A stretch of 6,489 nucleotides of DNA from an uncultured Porphyromonadaceae bacterium (GTDB taxonomy: Bacteria; Bacteroidota; Bacteroidia; Bacteroidales; Muribaculaceae): the NCBI GenBank assembly GCA_905193485.1, contig CAJJOX010000131.1:1-6489 (forward strand), written 5' to 3'. The notes beneath the pieces were generated by a model, which saw only the letters and a program-made list of their open reading frames with translations, was not told the origin of the DNA and searched no databases. Positions 6,431 to 6,489 of this stretch are shown here, one piece after another. The position numbers were made by a program, and so were the translations under genes. How positions within the stretch are numbered: position 1 is the first letter of the stretch; each line of letters begins with the position of its first letter.

Positions 6431-6489
6431 TAAAAAATTCCCGGCCATATCATACACCGGATTTTCGCCGGTTGGGTCGATAAGGTTTA
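5795..6489 (-). CDS. C-terminal tip of an Rhs-family polymorphic toxin, putative HExxxH metallopeptidase (5' partial)
   Basis: The frame runs open off the right edge; its first visible residues are NLIDPTGENPVYDMAGNFLG. DPTG marks the end of the Rhs core shell, and 'NPVYD..GNFLG' resembles the linker that opens many Bacteroidota Rhs tips, so the GTG at 6457 is not a real start. About 200 residues of variable tip follow. Numbering from the valine at 6457, IIVHEWYSHG occupies 141-150, giving His144-Glu145 and His149: an HExxxH arrangement like the HExxGH of dipeptidyl-peptidase III (M49) rather than the standard HExxH. Glu189 and Glu192 in a downstream helix (ILNELLEY) are candidates for a third zinc ligand. 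A basic, aromatic C-terminus (YRSLYYRYVIKYGK) ends the protein. Composition drops to 25-30% GC within the tip. The Rhs assignment is firm; protease activity is a motif-based proposal. It overlaps the presumed immunity gene by 11 nt. Confidence 0.8.
   Translation of the reverse strand, partial: NLIDPTGENPVYDMAGNFLGCTSEGFTGMIMIYTGTEKIDPTKYSLSDLQNHLGDYLITYDVARKSNKVNMTHEAHSKLWTHVASQFEGTHVYDEIFSMSSINGGKIGFQNADMASWATEFYPNRPDIKPKIIGTGGYDYESTVENIALSIIVHEWYSHGMKHVRNKYRSHRLAYKNVINFKMLWNKATDRYKRFILNELLEYTTKETGRKTVDKLYRSLYYRYVIKYGK

Noticed and set aside
6455..6457. GTG as a true start making the tip a separate 220-residue gene
   Set aside because: The frame stays open upstream to the window edge and reads NLIDPTGENP, the normal Rhs core-to-tip junction, so the tip is part of a larger protein.

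Overview
The window looks like a moderately GC-rich member of the Bacteroidales (phylum Bacteroidota), most likely Muribaculaceae or a close relative. Four things point there. The gene order pyrB - pyrI - flavin reductase - glyA is familiar from Bacteroidota. A Bacteroidota-type promoter (TTTG - 20 nt - TAAATTTG) lies upstream of pyrB. Start codons are preceded by A/T-rich sequence rather than strong Shine-Dalgarno sites. The YD-repeat protein style is typical of the group. The family-level assignment is inference.

Left part (1-4421, all plus strand): the 3' end of an outer-membrane beta-barrel protein, probably the C-terminal barrel of a patatin-like phospholipase, enters from the left edge. 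A 251-base spacer follows, with a near-consensus promoter and a roughly 110-nt pyrB leader that can form two mutually exclusive RNA pairings. Next comes a tightly packed housekeeping run. pyrB and pyrI (catalytic and regulatory subunits of aspartate carbamoyltransferase, the first committed step of pyrimidine synthesis) overlap by ATGA. A flavin reductase-like protein follows 25 nt later, then glyA (serine hydroxymethyltransferase) 53 nt later, then a small single-PAS-domain protein whose start overlaps the glyA stop (TGATG).

Middle (4422-4573): a strong hairpin flanked by an A-tract on one side and a T-tract on the other, which can terminate transcription from both directions. It separates the housekeeping run from a convergent minus-strand locus.

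Right part (4574-6489, minus strand): the end of an Rhs/YD-repeat polymorphic toxin locus. Reading in the direction of transcription, the C-terminal tip of a large Rhs protein comes in from the right edge just before its 'DPTG' core/tip boundary. It continues into a roughly 200-residue, strongly AT-rich toxin domain carrying a histidine-glutamate-three-residues-histidine motif (HEWYSH), which suggests a zinc metallopeptidase. An AT-rich gene for a small exported protein overlaps its end by 11 nt and is the likely immunity protein. Then, overlapping the immunity stop by one base (TGATG), composition jumps back to high GC in an orphan 236-residue piece of Rhs core. This piece lacks both its N-terminal part and the last part of the core with a tip. 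The layout fits an Rhs tip exchange: an AT-rich toxin-immunity cassette sits between two GC-rich pieces of Rhs core. The toxin/immunity pair and the pyrB leader are the two places most worth a second look.
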